Source: Adhaeribacter arboris
GTDB taxonomy: Bacteria > Bacteroidota > Bacteroidia > Cytophagales > Hymenobacteraceae
Reading direction: 5' to 3'
DNA length: 64,000 bases
Assembly: GCF_003023845.1 (NCBI RefSeq)
Contig: NZ_PYFT01000001.1
Location: 4,340,001 to 4,404,000 of the forward strand
A program made the translations under genes and the position numbers. The notes under the pieces are model-generated. The model searched no databases, was not told where the DNA came from, and worked only from the letters and a program-made list of their open reading frames with translations. Below, one piece after another: positions 36,564 to 46,723 of this stretch. How positions within the stretch are numbered: the stretch's first letter is position 1; each line of letters opens with the position of its first letter.

Positions 36564-38071
36564 GGGTTCAGGCGTTCGTAAGCGCCCGGATCGGGCGTGG
36601 TTAAATGACGGTTTTTATCTTCTAAATCTTTTATTACGGCAGGAATAACCCTAGCGGTGTTGCTCACTTCCGATAGAGTATCGAGGCGGAAATTGGGTTG
36701 ATTAATGGATTCACCTCCAATGGGGGCTTTGAATTTAGGATCCACATCCAACAAATTATCACAACAAACAAAGGCCGGGTGGTTCAGGTAATTTTTGGTT
36801 TGTAAAACGGAGTGATTTAACTGTAAGACCGGCGTTGTTTTACCTTCATTTTTAAGAAGTATTTGGTCTTGAGCAGTATCAGAGCCATGCTTACCTGCCC
36901 ATACAATCGAATTCTGCAAGGATAATTTAACGCGATAATCCTGATTAGGTCCATTGGCTACCTTTAACCGATCTGAAAACAGTAAAGTAACGCTCCCGGG
37001 CCGAAACCCGACGGTGTAGTTCGCTAAAGTACAATACGTAAATTCGTAATTTCCGCCACCTAAACCCATTACCGCACTCTGCCCACAATTAGTAATTAAG
37101 ATATTGGTAGCCTGCACATCGGCTCCGTAGCTTAAAATACCCGTTTCATACATATTCTGGATAACCGATTGGCTGATTTTCAAATCATAATCGGTTTCGT
37201 CCTGATCTGGATTAGCTACCCAAAGCCCGAAGGTAGCATTTTTAATATCGGCAAATTGGATGCTATTATTAGTACTCGTGGCTTCAAACTTAATGCCTTG
37301 CCATTGCCCGGGAACAGCCGCATATAATCGTTCCCGCCGATCGCCGGTAAATAAAACGCGTTTATTCGCTGCGCCTTTTACTTCTAAGCGGCCGTTTATT
37401 ACTAAAGCCGCATCTTTATGAAAGTAAATTTTAGCTCCTTTTTCAATTTCCAGCTTTACTCCGGCTGCTACATTTACCGAACCATACACCACATGCGGTT
37501 TATCGGCTTTCCAGATAGTATTTACTGTAATTTCGGTTTTGGAATGGAAGTAGGCATTTTGCCCATAACTAACTAAGGCTACTCGTTGGCGATTCGTATT
37601 GGTTAAAAACGAAAGAACATCCGTTTGGATAAAAGCGGCTGTATCTGGCGTTGGAGGAATTTTAACTTTTATTACTACGAGCAAACTATCCTCGCCGCGC
37701 AATAAAATATTATTTACCTGATTCGTTTCCTGGCCATCCACAACTAATCTGTAAGCCGGGTTGGCCAGTCCCAGCTTTATCTCGGTTATTTTTACTGCCT
37801 TTGAATGGCGATTATACACCCAAACTGCCCGGCTTACACTTGTGGTATTGACAAAAACCGTATCAAACTTTACCGAATCAGTAGAAAACTCCAGCTGGGC
37901 ACTAGTATCCGTAGTAATAATTTCTTCTTTCGGTTCGCAAGAAGCTAATGCGTAAATAAACAACCAAAACAGGAAGCCAAACAAAAGCCGTTGCGGAAAT
38001 AATTTGCCTCCATCTTTAAGCAAAAAGAAAACCCAAACTTTATGAAGTCGCAGCCTTTTAATCAATAGCAC
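36560..38071 (-). CDS. Large lipoprotein with a parallel beta-helix region
   Basis: 503 residues. A long N-terminus contains a hydrophobic signal ending in the lipobox ALASC near residue 44; TTG at 38023 would give a more usual signal length. Residues ~55-190 look like an Ig-like domain (FDTVFVNTTSVSRAVWVYNR). Residues ~190-480 alternate short strands as in right-handed beta-helices (KGAKIYFHKDAALVINGRLEV, IKNATFGLWV, MYETGILSYGADVQATNILI). Function unknown. Operon with the YjbQ gene. Confidence 0.82.
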   Translation of the reverse strand: MLLIKRLRLHKVWVFFLLKDGGKLFPQRLLFGFLFWLFIYALASCEPKEEIITTDTSAQLEFSTDSVKFDTVFVNTTSVSRAVWVYNRHSKAVKITEIKLGLANPAYRLVVDGQETNQVNNILLRGEDSLLVVIKVKIPPTPDTAAFIQTDVLSFLTNTNRQRVALVSYGQNAYFHSKTEITVNTIWKADKPHVVYGSVNVAAGVKLEIEKGAKIYFHKDAALVINGRLEVKGAANKRVLFTGDRRERLYAAVPGQWQGIKFEATSTNNSIQFADIKNATFGLWVANPDQDETDYDLKISQSVIQNMYETGILSYGADVQATNILITNCGQSAVMGLGGGNYEFTYCTLANYTVGFRPGSVTLLFSDRLKVANGPNQDYRVKLSLQNSIVWAGKHGSDTAQDQILLKNEGKTTPVLQLNHSVLQTKNYLNHPAFVCCDNLLDVDPKFKAPIGGESINQPNFRLDTLSEVSNTARVIPAVIKDLEDKNRHLTTPDPGAYERLNP

Positions 38072-38200
38072 TGAATTAGAATAACCTTTATCTATTAAGT
38101 ATAATAATTGTAGGGTAGAAGTTAATTTTTAATTTGCCGTTACCTTAAAACAAATGTAGCGAGTTCTTTACACCCGCTACTCTGTTATGCTCTATAAAAA

Positions 38201-38222
38201 TCAACTTGCAACTTGTAACTCT
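38201..38222. repeat. AAGTTG-type low-complexity repeat (copy 3, short)
   Basis: Two to three CAACTTG/TAACT units end just beyond the prfA stop codon. On the minus (coding) strand they read AGTTACAAGTTGCAAGTTG. Confidence 0.45.
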
Positions 38223-38223
38223 T

Positions 38224-39294
38224 TTACGCAACCCCTTCCTTCAGGCGCTCCGCATTTTCAGCAATACGTAATTCTTCAATAAAGTCATCAATTTGGCCGT
38301 CCATTACGTTTGGCAGGTTATAAACGGTATAGCCAATGCGGTGATCGGTTACGCGGCCTTGCGGATAATTATAGGTCCGGATTTTATCGGAACGGTCGCC
38401 GCCGCCTACCATGCTTTTCCGCTGGGCGCCCATTTCTTCGTTCTTTTTAGCCAGTTCTACTTCGTAAATCCGGGAACGCAATACTTTCAGGGCCTTCTCG
38501 TAGTTTTTAATCTGTGACTTCTGGTCCTGACATTGGGCCATAATACCGGTTGGCAAGTGGGTTAAACGAACCGCCGAATACGTCGTATTTACCGACTGGC
38601 CGCCTGGTCCGGAGGCACAGAATAAATCTTTCCGAATCTCGTTCATGTCCAGTTCAATATCGAACTCTTCTACTTCGGGTAATACTACCACGCTGGCTAC
38701 CGAAGTATGAATCCGGCCTTGCGTTTCAGTGGCGGGTACGCGCTGTACTCGGTGCACTCCCGACTCGAACTTCATTTTGCCGTAAACATCTTCGCCGGAA
38801 ATACTGCTAATAATTTCTTTATACCCTCCGGAAGTACCTTCCTGAGCGTCAATCAGCTCCATGCGCCAGCCTTGTTTCTCGGCCAAACGAGAATACATCC
38901 GGTGTAAATCGCCGGCAAAAATAGAAGCTTCGTCACCGCCGGCACCGGCCCGGATTTCAATAATAATATTTTTACTATCGTCTGGGTCTTTTGGAATGAG
39001 CAGGTTTTTGATACCTTCTTCCATTTCTTCTAACTGCGGATACAGTTCGTCAAGTTCTTCTTTCGCCATTTCCCGAAACTCTTCGTCTTTTTCGGTGGCA
39101 ATTACTTGCTTCGCATTCTCGATATTGCCGAGTAGATTTTGGTATTTTTTGTACTCGATTACAATCTTTTCGAGGTCTTTGTATTCTTTATTAAGCGACT
39201 TATATTTTTTCATGTCGCTCATGCTTTCGGGTTGTTGTAAAAGCTGATTTACTTCGTCGAAACGCTCTTTAATAGCCTCTAACTTATCTAACAT
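38224..39294 (-). CDS. prfA: Peptide chain release factor 1
   Basis: 356 residues. Recognises UAA and UAG stop codons and triggers peptidyl-tRNA hydrolysis. The tripeptide anticodon PAT lies in [18 protein letters not shown], which distinguishes RF1 from RF2 (SPF). The catalytic GGQ is in [19 protein letters not shown]. Full length, single gene with its own -7 box. Confidence 0.98.
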   Translation of the reverse strand: MLDKLEAIKERFDEVNQLLQQPESMSDMKKYKSLNKEYKDLEKIVIEYKKYQNLLGNIENAKQVIATEKDEEFREMAKEELDELYPQLEEMEEGIKNLLIPKDPDDSKNIIIEIRAGAGGDEASIFAGDLHRMYSRLAEKQGWRMELIDAQEGTSGGYKEIISSISGEDVYGKMKFESGVHRVQRVPATETQGRIHTSVASVVVLPEVEEFDIELDMNEIRKDLFCASGPGGQSVNTTYSAVRLTHLPTGIMAQCQDQKSQIKNYEKALKVLRSRIYEVELAKKNEEMGAQRKSMVGGGDRSDKIRTYNYPQGRVTDHRIGYTVYNLPNVMDGQIDDFIEELRIAENAERLKEGVA

Positions 39295-39319
39295 AACGGT
39301 AAGTATCTGTTTTAAAACG

Positions 39320-39327
39320 CAAAGATA
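39320..39327 (-). promoter_or_regulatory. -7 promoter box of prfA
   Basis: On the minus strand TATCTTTG matches TAnnTTTG exactly, 25 bases upstream of the prfA ATG. No clear -33 element. Confidence 0.5.
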
Positions 39328-39482
39328 ATAAAAAATTACCGGTTAGTCGTGGCGGAAACTGGTAAATTGCCGCTAGAGCAACCTACTACTTCTTTTTGTT
39401 TCTTTTTACCTAACGCTGATATTTGCAGGTATTATAACCCTTTAACCGACCGGTAAGTTTTACTAGTATTAAACCTTTATTT

Positions 39483-40232
39483 ATGCCGATTCGTTCTTTT
39501 CTGAATAAGCAACTGTCTGCTCTTCGCTTGCTTTTACCTATTATTAGTTTATTGGTTAACGGTAGCTGTGAACCTAAAAAACTCCCTAACGGGAAGGAAA
39601 TAGCCGAAGAAATGGAACGACACCTGGTAAAACGCATTACTGGCCCCATGATTTTACAGGAAACCCGCCGGGTAGGCGATAGCCTTATTCAAACCACAGA
39701 ACAACAAATGCTTGCTTATTTACAAGCCACCTTAGATTCCGGCAACTTTAAAGCCGCCTTAAATTACCGCCAATTAGAAAGGTATCCGGCCGTACAAGAA
39801 ATGGCGAAGAAGTACCAGGCCAATTTAGGCCGCACAAGTAAAGCCTGGCCAAACTCTGCTACCGACCCAGCTAGTTTGCTTTTGCAGGAACAATTACAAC
39901 AATATGCGGCTCTAAGTAAGCAAAAGCAGATTTTAGAGCCTCAAGTAACCCGGGTAGGTACTACCGAATTACTCTACACTAAACCAATTGTAATGGCTAA
40001 TTCGCTTTGTTTACAATGCCACGGCCAACCAGAAAAAACCTTACAACTGGAAAATCAAAAAGCTTTGCCAGCAAATTTTGCCACCCCGCACGCGGGTTAT
40101 CAAACGGGCGACTGGGCCGGAATGTGGTACGTACGCTTTAAAACCAAAGGTATTTTAGATAGCATCACTCAGAAACGTAAAAAATCACGGCGCGGACAAC
40201 CGCTATTTGGTAAGCCAGATTCGGTAAAGTGA
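39483..40232 (+). CDS. DUF3365 (Tll0287-like) heme-binding lipoprotein
   Basis: 249 residues. A signal region ends near residue 29 (VNGSC, lipobox-like). Residues ~45-220 resemble the Tll0287-like/DUF3365 domain of bacterial sensor and c-type heme proteins. One c-type heme site CLQCH is visible (SLCLQCHGQPE). GYQTGDWAGMWYVRF near the end is typical. Probably an envelope redox or sensor protein. No partner gene is adjacent. Confidence 0.85.
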   Translation: MPIRSFLNKQLSALRLLLPIISLLVNGSCEPKKLPNGKEIAEEMERHLVKRITGPMILQETRRVGDSLIQTTEQQMLAYLQATLDSGNFKAALNYRQLERYPAVQEMAKKYQANLGRTSKAWPNSATDPASLLLQEQLQQYAALSKQKQILEPQVTRVGTTELLYTKPIVMANSLCLQCHGQPEKTLQLENQKALPANFATPHAGYQTGDWAGMWYVRFKTKGILDSITQKRKKSRRGQPLFGKPDSVK

Positions 40233-40454
40233 GTTTGCTAGTGTTATACTCTTCTGTGTATGATAAGCTAAAAGCAGGGGAGGATAGGTAACGATTACTT
40301 TCTTATTTTTCTTTCTTTAACTGAATGGAATGACATTGGCCGGGAACATTTGCGCTCGTGTCTACTATTTGGCAGGTCTTCGGCCGGGTGAACCGACAAA
40401 CTTTCGGAAAAGCAATGAGTCAAACTCCAACCGGCCAGAGCCCGGACGATGGAC

Positions 40455-40478
40455 ATCACGAGCGAGGACGCTCGCGAT
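40455..40478. repeat. Short GC-rich palindrome in the gap before cruF
   Basis: CGAGCG (40459-40464) and CGCTCG (40469-40474) form a 6-bp stem with an AGGA loop. Its location 38 bases past the cruF stop could make it a terminator, but there is no T tail on either strand, so an extragenic palindrome is as likely. The rest of 40233-40515 shows nothing. Confidence 0.4.
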
Positions 40479-40515
40479 AGGAAGGTGTATTTAATTTAAA
40501 TTAATGGTTTAAGGT

Positions 40516-41169
40516 TCAAAGAATCGCCCAGGAAAGCAATCCAAAAAACATAAACTGTAGAAAAAATACGAAAGGTGCTATAGGATTATTTTTTGAGAAC
40601 GTTGCTTTTTGAAAATAAAACTGCAATAAAAGCGCGACACCAAACCAGCCAACAAAATTAGAAACAGGTATTTTGTTCCCCTGCCACGACCAGAAATCTA
40701 AATGTACCGCTACCGGTTCGATGAAATAGTCTAAAGCTACCATTAAAACAGCCCCTAGCACAGCTTTTATCACCCACGGAATGCGTTGGAAATAATTTAC
40801 CGTATGACCAGCCGTGTACACCAACATCAGCCAGTTTAGCCCAATTATAACCGGTACCTGAAAAAGCTGCCAACCTAAGGCTGCCCCGTAAGTATAATGC
40901 CCGAAAAGTAATGCCGTATGAATACCTAATACTTCGGCCAGAAAACCTGCACTAAAAACTACTAGCGCAAATACCCAAAAGGAGGGAGAAAAAGCCCGAT
41001 GAAAAAAGAATAAGATAAAATTAGTCAGCAACAGATTAAACGGAACAAGACTTAAAAAATAAGCCTGGTAGCTACTAAAGATTAATCCATAAAATCCTAC
41101 CGCATAGAAAATGACTAATATAATAATGGCGAGCAATTCTTTTCTTCTAATTGGCAGAAGCGTATTCAA
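40516..41169 (-). CDS. cruF: CruF-type carotenoid biosynthesis protein (1',2'-hydratase family)
   Basis: 217-residue membrane protein with about seven hydrophobic segments. FLAEVLGIHTALLFGHYTYG, VPVIIGLNWLMLVYTAG and MVALDYFIEPVAVHLDFW are the conserved blocks of the CruF/bisanhydrobacterioruberin-hydratase family. CruF adds water to the psi-end of acyclic carotenoids. It lies 35 bases downstream of a carotenoid desaturase gene, so the two form an operon for hydroxylated carotenoid end groups. Confidence 0.85.
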   Translation of the reverse strand: MNTLLPIRRKELLAIIILVIFYAVGFYGLIFSSYQAYFLSLVPFNLLLTNFILFFFHRAFSPSFWVFALVVFSAGFLAEVLGIHTALLFGHYTYGAALGWQLFQVPVIIGLNWLMLVYTAGHTVNYFQRIPWVIKAVLGAVLMVALDYFIEPVAVHLDFWSWQGNKIPVSNFVGWFGVALLLQFYFQKATFSKNNPIAPFVFFLQFMFFGLLSWAIL

Positions 41170-41204
41170 GTTTTCCGTTTTTTTAATTCTTAGCTCAAAA
41201 ATAA

Positions 41205-42683
41205 TTATTTATTATCCGGCGAAGGTACCAGATTACTGACAATTTTGGCCGAAAGTAAGCACAAAGGAATACCGCCGCCCGGGTGTACGCTGCCTCCGCA
41301 AAAATACAAGCCTTTTACTTTACTCGTAAAATTAGGGTGCCGCAGAAAAGCAGCCAGCCGGTTATTAGAGCTGCTCCCGTATAAAGCTCCGGCAAACGAA
41401 GAAGTCTCGGTTTCTATTCCTACAGGATCCCAAACCTGTTCGCCGGTAATGTACGCGTTTAAATCGGTGTCGAGAGTTTTGCTTAATTTCCGGATAACTG
41501 TTTCACGTGTAACCTTTACTAAATCCAACCAATCCTGACCGCTGTTGTGCGGCACATTCACCATTACAAACCAGTTCTCGCTGGCTTCCGGGGCATCTGC
41601 CGGCGAAAACTTAGAAGTAATATTTACATAAACCGTCGGGTCGGGGCTGATGGTTTTCTGCCGGAAAATACGCTCGAATTCTTTTTTATACTCTTTACTG
41701 AAAAATATATTATGCAAATGCAGCTCCGGAAACTCCCGGTTAATTCCCCAGTAAAAAATGAGCGCCGAACTGGAGCGGGGTTGTTGCAAAGTTTTTTCGG
41801 GAGCGGGTAATTGCGGCAATAATTTACGGTAAGTTGGCACTACATCCATGTTACTGACTACGATATCGGCTGGCACCAAAGCTTGTTTAGCAGTACGTAC
41901 GCCTATTACCCGGTTATTTTCCGTTAGTATTTCTTCTGCTTTTTCCTGGTAACGGAATTGTACCCCAAGTTCTTCGGCTAGTTTCACCAAGCTTTGGGCA
42001 ATAGCGTAAATACCGCCTTCCGGATAAAAGGCTCCTAAATTATGTTCCAGGTGCGGGATTAAATTAAGCGTAGCCGGTGCCTGGTACGGGTCGGAACCGT
42101 TGTAAGTGGCAAAGCGGTCGAGCAGCTGCACGAAGCGCGGATCTTTAAACTGTTTCACATTCGCCGCGTGCATGGTGGTAGTTAAGCCTAGCTCGGGTAA
42201 AGCCGGAATAGTTTTAAGCACCTCGGCGCTCAAGTAAGTTTGTACCTGGTGCAGGGATTTATGCAGGAAAGTAGGGGCCGTTGCTTCGTAAACACGACGG
42301 CTTTTTGCCAAATAACTTTTAACTTTCTCCTGCGGAATGCCCAACTTTTGTTCTACTTCGGCGGCAAATTTCTCTGGTTCCCGGTAAGCTGTCAGGCGCG
42401 TTCCATCGGCAAAGAAGTATTGGGTAATAATATCTAACCGTTGGTAGCGAAAATAATCCGCGGGGTTACGCCCGGCCAAAGTAAATAGTTCATCTACCAA
42501 CTGCGGCATCGTGAACAGCGAAGGGCCTTTATCGAAACGGTACCCGTTAAGAGTAAACTGCGTCATTTTACCGCCAAAACCAGCATTGGCTTCCAGTACC
42601 GTAACCGCGTAACCTTTTACCGCTAACCGGATGGCGGCGGCTATCCCGCCTATTCCTGCTCCAATAACCACGGCTTTCCTCAT
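41205..42683 (-). CDS. crtD: CrtI/CrtD-family carotenoid desaturase, probably 1-hydroxycarotenoid 3,4-desaturase
   Basis: 492 residues. The FAD-binding Rossmann site VVIGAGIGGIAAAIRLAVKG is at the N-terminus, followed by GGKM and YRFDKGPSLFTMPQLVDELF. The C-terminal FAD motif is GLYFCGGSVHPGGGIPLCLLSAK. The N-terminal style and blocks such as ATYNGSDPYQAPATLN resemble the Bacteroidota CrtD branch more than true phytoene desaturase CrtI. The neighbouring CruF supports this: CruF hydrates, then CrtD desaturates at 3,4, as in saproxanthin, myxol and flexixanthin routes. CrtI remains the alternative; other crt genes are outside the window. Confidence 0.8.
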   Translation of the reverse strand: MRKAVVIGAGIGGIAAAIRLAVKGYAVTVLEANAGFGGKMTQFTLNGYRFDKGPSLFTMPQLVDELFTLAGRNPADYFRYQRLDIITQYFFADGTRLTAYREPEKFAAEVEQKLGIPQEKVKSYLAKSRRVYEATAPTFLHKSLHQVQTYLSAEVLKTIPALPELGLTTTMHAANVKQFKDPRFVQLLDRFATYNGSDPYQAPATLNLIPHLEHNLGAFYPEGGIYAIAQSLVKLAEELGVQFRYQEKAEEILTENNRVIGVRTAKQALVPADIVVSNMDVVPTYRKLLPQLPAPEKTLQQPRSSSALIFYWGINREFPELHLHNIFFSKEYKKEFERIFRQKTISPDPTVYVNITSKFSPADAPEASENWFVMVNVPHNSGQDWLDLVKVTRETVIRKLSKTLDTDLNAYITGEQVWDPVGIETETSSFAGALYGSSSNNRLAAFLRHPNFTSKVKGLYFCGGSVHPGGGIPLCLLSAKIVSNLVPSPDNK

Positions 42684-42810
42684 TTTTAACTTACTACTAG
42701 CTTAGTTCCGCACATTTAACTCGTTGTGGTAAGAAATGTTTTCGTTGATTTTTATTTTACATCCGGATATTCCAAATAAATTAGCCCGCATAAATCCAGC
42801 TGTTTATTTT

Positions 42811-43101
42811 ATGACCTTTCCCGAATTTAAAGCTACTCTTGCTAATACAACTCCGCCTGCCGGTTTAAGCCCGGAATTACAAGCTCTCTGGTACGATGGC
42901 AAAGGCGACTGGCACCAATCGCACGAAATTGCGCAAGAAAAGAATACGCCCACTTATTGTCTTATTCACGCCTACCTGCACCGCAAAGAAGGCGATCAAT
43001 GGAACGCTAATTACTGGTACCAACGCGCCGGCCGCAAAATGCCTTTAGTTTCGCTGGAGCAGGAGTGGGAAAGTATCGTGAATGAGTTTTTGCAGAGTTA
43101 A
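42811..43101 (+). CDS. Conserved hypothetical protein
   Basis: 96 residues from ATG 42811; an in-frame upstream start at 42736 looks non-coding. It has a strongly conserved-looking core, LWYDGKGDWHQSHEIAQ and IHAYLHRKEGD followed by NYWYQRAGRK. Soluble, probably helical. I recognise the pattern as a widespread uncharacterised family, without a known function. Convergent with the SNF2 helicase gene. Confidence 0.75.
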   Translation: MTFPEFKATLANTTPPAGLSPELQALWYDGKGDWHQSHEIAQEKNTPTYCLIHAYLHRKEGDQWNANYWYQRAGRKMPLVSLEQEWESIVNEFLQS

Positions 43102-43120
43102 TAAAACATACATAGTTCTA

Positions 43121-43155
43121 AAAAACAAACCCGATAGATTCTACAATCTATCGGG
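43121..43155 (-). terminator. Terminator of the SNF2 helicase gene
   Basis: CCCGATAGATT and AATCTATCGGG form a perfect 11-bp stem with a CTAC loop. On the minus strand a T-rich tail follows. Confidence 0.85.
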
Positions 43156-43182
43156 CTTAATAATACTTTATTTTAAATAACT

Positions 43183-46137
43183 CTACGACAACAAACTCTC
43201 AATATCGTCTTTAGTCAGGCTCTTAATAATGGTTTCGTCCGTCGAAATTAAATCGGTTACCAGTTGAATTTTCTTGTTTTGCAAGGCCAGTATTTTTTCT
43301 TCGACGGTATCTTTCGAGATAAATTTATAAGTAAATACTTTGTTTTGCTGGCCAATACGGTGCGCCCGGTCTACGGCTTGGGCCTCAATGGCCGGGTTCC
43401 ACCAAGGGTCGAGGATAAACACGTAATCGGCGGCCGTTAAATTTAAACCTACTCCTCCGGCTTTCAGGGAAATTAAGAATACCCGAATATTTTCGTCGGT
43501 CTGGAAGCGTTCTACTTGTTTGTGGCGATCTTTGGTGTTGCCATCGAGGTAGGTATACGGAATTTGTTTATCGTTCAAGGCGGTCCGAACAATATCCAAA
43601 TGCTTTACAAATTGGCTAAAAATCAGTACTTTGTGCCCTTCCGCTACCACACTGCGTGTCATCCGGATAACTTCTTTCATCTTCCCCGAATCACCTTCGT
43701 AATTTACGTCGGCCATGCGCGGGTGATTGGCAATTTGACGCAGTTTCATTAAACCTTGCAAGAGCATAAACTGGGTATTCACGCTGCCGCTTTCTTCAAT
43801 ATTTTTTAAAATTTTATTGCGGTAAAACGATTTGGTTTCTTCGTAAGCGTGTTCCTGCTCCTCGGTCATTTTGCAGTAGGTAATTTGCTCAATTTTCTCG
43901 GGCAGTTCCTTTGCCACCTGCGATTTGTGGCGCCGCAAAATAAACGGTTTAATGAGCGCATGCAGTTTTTTAGTTTTTTCTTCGTTCTTTTCTTTTTCAA
44001 TCGGCCGTAAAAACTCGTTCTTGAAAAAAGTCTGGTTTCCTAATAAACCCGGATTAATGAACGACATCTGCGACCATAAATCCATGGTGCTGTTTTCGAC
44101 GGGTGTACCGGTTAAAATTAACCGGTGTTTCGATTTCAAGCTGCGTACAGCCAATGAAGTATTGGAGCCAGGATTTTTAATAGCCTGCGATTCGTCGAGG
44201 ATAATAAAATCAAAGTAATAGTTTTGGAGCAACTCGGCATCCAAACGCACAATACCGTACGACGTTAAAATCACATCGTAATGCTTAAACTGGGAAACCG
44301 TTTTTTCGCGGTACGTGCCGGTATAATTTAAAACCCGCAAACCCGGGGTAAACTTTTGCGCTTCGTTCATCCAGTTATAAATAAGCGAAGTAGGCATTAC
44401 CAACAGCGTGGCACTTTGCGCCCCGGCTTCTTTCTGATACTGCAGCATGGCCAAGGTCTGAATGGTTTTACCCAAGCCCATATCGTCGGCTAGACAGCCG
44501 CCAAATTTGTAATCTTTAATAAAGTGCAGCCAATTATAACCTGCTTTCTGGTAAGGCCGCAACTCCCCTTTAAAACCCAGCGGCAAAGGCTTATCTTCTA
44601 TCGTTTCAAACTCCCGCAATCTTTCCAGTTTACGGGTCATGGTTACTACTGCCAGATTACCGTTCTGAAGCTCGTTTACTAAAGTTAAATGGTGCTTGCG
44701 CAACTTTAACTCCCCTTCGCCCTCCGAAAAAGCAAACAATTCAATGTACTGAGTAAACCATTCTTCCGGAATAATAGCAATCTGACCATTGGGTAATTGG
44801 TACTCGTTATTCTTCGTTAGAATATGGTTCTTTAATTTGATAAACGGCACCTCAAACTCGCCAAACTTTACTACGCCGTAAATATCAAACCAATCGGCAT
44901 TTTCGCGGATGCCCACGCTAACACTTACCTCACCGATAAAGTAATTTTTGGCCGAAGTATTGGTTTGTTTAATCGTGAAACCCATGCGCTCCAAATCCTG
45001 CACGTGGTTGTTTAACCAGGAGAAAGCATTGGCTTTTTCCAGAACAGCTTTCCCGTTTTTTACTTCCAGGGCCCGGTTAGTGAGTTCCCGGATAAATTCT
45101 TTTTCGTGGTCAATGTTGCGGATCAAGCGGTGAAAAATATACGAATCCTGGGTTTTTTCTACGTTTACGCTTACTCTTTTAGCTTCCTGATTATTATGGA
45201 CGGTGTGCGCCCCGTACTTAAAACTTAAATTAAATAAAATTTTATCTGACCGGCTGGCACTACCATTGCTGCCGTTTAGTTTACTTCCCAAACGGGCGGC
45301 AGGCGTACCAAATAACTGCGGGGCGGCATCTACATCAGTAATTTCGGTAAAAGTAAGAAAAGGATTAGGGCTATATTTCTCCGATTTAATATCAAAACCT
45401 TTGGCATAAACGTCGAACGACTCCACCAGCGGCGCTACAAATTTCTGGTAATACGTTTCTTCTACTTTGCGCGGAATAACAATAAACTTTTTATTTAAAA
45501 AGGGCTGCAGTTTCTTGCCGTCCACCTCTTTCTGAAAAGAATATAAAACATCGTCGAGCAAAAGCCAGGCGGGTTCGTTACAAATTAAAGTAGCGTTGCG
45601 GTTCTGGAATTCCAGCTTTTCGTTCTGGTATTTAATGGTTGGGAAATAATGGGTATTATCTTCGTTGCGACGGAAATGAAACAAAATGCTGGCTTTTTGG
45701 GGCGCTATCGAAATCTGTTTCCAGGTAGGTTCGCCATCTTTTCCCATGATAAAAACCTGCTTACCAGCCAGTAATTCCAGAATCTTTGCCATGCGGTGCT
45801 GCACATAACTATCAATGGCTTCCTGGGTTAATTTATCACCTTTCTCCGGATCGTAGGTTTTCAGGAAAAAATCAGCAACCGAAAGTTTCTTCGTCGAAAA
45901 CTTTTTTAAAATAGCATCCTGCTGAATTTGGTCGGTTAAATGAATCAATTTAAAATCAGTAGCATCGAGCCGGGCCGAAAACTCGGCGGCATTTTTATCG
46001 GCTATGTTTTGGTGTTGCAGCGTTAATTGCCCTTTGGAATTAACCTGTACAACGTACGATTCAAATAAATAACCCAGATACTCATGCTCAAACAATGAGT
46101 AGACTATCTGAAAAGGTTGCGTGGTAAATACTTTCAT
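43183..46137 (-). CDS. SNF2/Swi2-family DNA-dependent ATPase (helicase-like)
   Basis: About 984 residues from ATG 46137. The earlier ATG at 46149 overlaps a likely -7 box (CATCTTTG on the minus strand, 46147-46154). The N-terminal ~500 residues are a poorly conserved domain. The motor follows: motif I CLADDMGLGKTIQTLAML, motif II DESQ (instead of DEAH), motif III LTGTPVENS, then the C-terminal lobe with LIFSQFVKHLDIV, SLKAGGVGLNLTAADYV and the SNF2 signature DPWWNPAIEAQAVDRAHRIGQ. It translocates on DNA and probably remodels nucleoprotein complexes; the cellular role is unknown. Not part of a defence cluster here. Confidence 0.93.
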   Translation of the reverse strand: MKVFTTQPFQIVYSLFEHEYLGYLFESYVVQVNSKGQLTLQHQNIADKNAAEFSARLDATDFKLIHLTDQIQQDAILKKFSTKKLSVADFFLKTYDPEKGDKLTQEAIDSYVQHRMAKILELLAGKQVFIMGKDGEPTWKQISIAPQKASILFHFRRNEDNTHYFPTIKYQNEKLEFQNRNATLICNEPAWLLLDDVLYSFQKEVDGKKLQPFLNKKFIVIPRKVEETYYQKFVAPLVESFDVYAKGFDIKSEKYSPNPFLTFTEITDVDAAPQLFGTPAARLGSKLNGSNGSASRSDKILFNLSFKYGAHTVHNNQEAKRVSVNVEKTQDSYIFHRLIRNIDHEKEFIRELTNRALEVKNGKAVLEKANAFSWLNNHVQDLERMGFTIKQTNTSAKNYFIGEVSVSVGIRENADWFDIYGVVKFGEFEVPFIKLKNHILTKNNEYQLPNGQIAIIPEEWFTQYIELFAFSEGEGELKLRKHHLTLVNELQNGNLAVVTMTRKLERLREFETIEDKPLPLGFKGELRPYQKAGYNWLHFIKDYKFGGCLADDMGLGKTIQTLAMLQYQKEAGAQSATLLVMPTSLIYNWMNEAQKFTPGLRVLNYTGTYREKTVSQFKHYDVILTSYGIVRLDAELLQNYYFDFIILDESQAIKNPGSNTSLAVRSLKSKHRLILTGTPVENSTMDLWSQMSFINPGLLGNQTFFKNEFLRPIEKEKNEEKTKKLHALIKPFILRRHKSQVAKELPEKIEQITYCKMTEEQEHAYEETKSFYRNKILKNIEESGSVNTQFMLLQGLMKLRQIANHPRMADVNYEGDSGKMKEVIRMTRSVVAEGHKVLIFSQFVKHLDIVRTALNDKQIPYTYLDGNTKDRHKQVERFQTDENIRVFLISLKAGGVGLNLTAADYVFILDPWWNPAIEAQAVDRAHRIGQQNKVFTYKFISKDTVEEKILALQNKKIQLVTDLISTDETIIKSLTKDDIESLLS

Positions 46138-46154
46138 ACACAGGAACAAAGATG

Positions 46155-46723
46155 CAATGTGAATATTAGGATTCTTTACTAATAAAACAACATTTAGATT
46201 AAATATTTTTTAAAGAATAGCCTAATTGCTTATGGTATTTTTTACAAAAAGGTAAATCGAATTAACATTTTATAATACAATAAATCTCTTACAATGTTTA
46301 GGACGACTATTGCTATTTATTTAAGTGGAACTTAAACCAAGATTAGATCAGAAAAGATTAAGCCATCATTTATGAAACGTCTTCTGTTTATCTTAACCTT
46401 TACTCTTAAAACCTGGAAATTGAAGATTTATTTAGATAAATAACTAAATACTATAAATTTTTAAGTCTAATCTCAAAAATAATATTAATATTTCAAAGTT
46501 ATTGCTTATTTTTTTAACTAGTTTATTTCAAAAAATGATTTTTTACTTTAGAATGCTTTTAAATTTAGAGGTATTCGGATAAAATTAAAGGCATATTATT
46601 TCGTACCCTGGTGTAAATTGAGGGACAGGCTTGATAGTATCTGGCAAGCCGGTAGTGAGACTTTAAGAAGCGAAATAGATTTCGAACTACAAGGTTCGGA
46701 TTAAGAAAAAATGAAAAGCAAAA
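46155..46723. other. Intergenic region between the helicase and the permease gene
   Basis: About 570 very AT-rich bases. I see no ORF of coding character. CGAAC (46682-46686) and GTTCG (46693-46697) can form a small hairpin, which is too weak to be a convincing terminator. No RNA gene found. Confidence 0.4.

Noticed and set aside
46600-46710. Possible tRNA because of a GGTTCGG segment
   Set aside because: No acceptor stem, anticodon arm or D arm can be folded around it.
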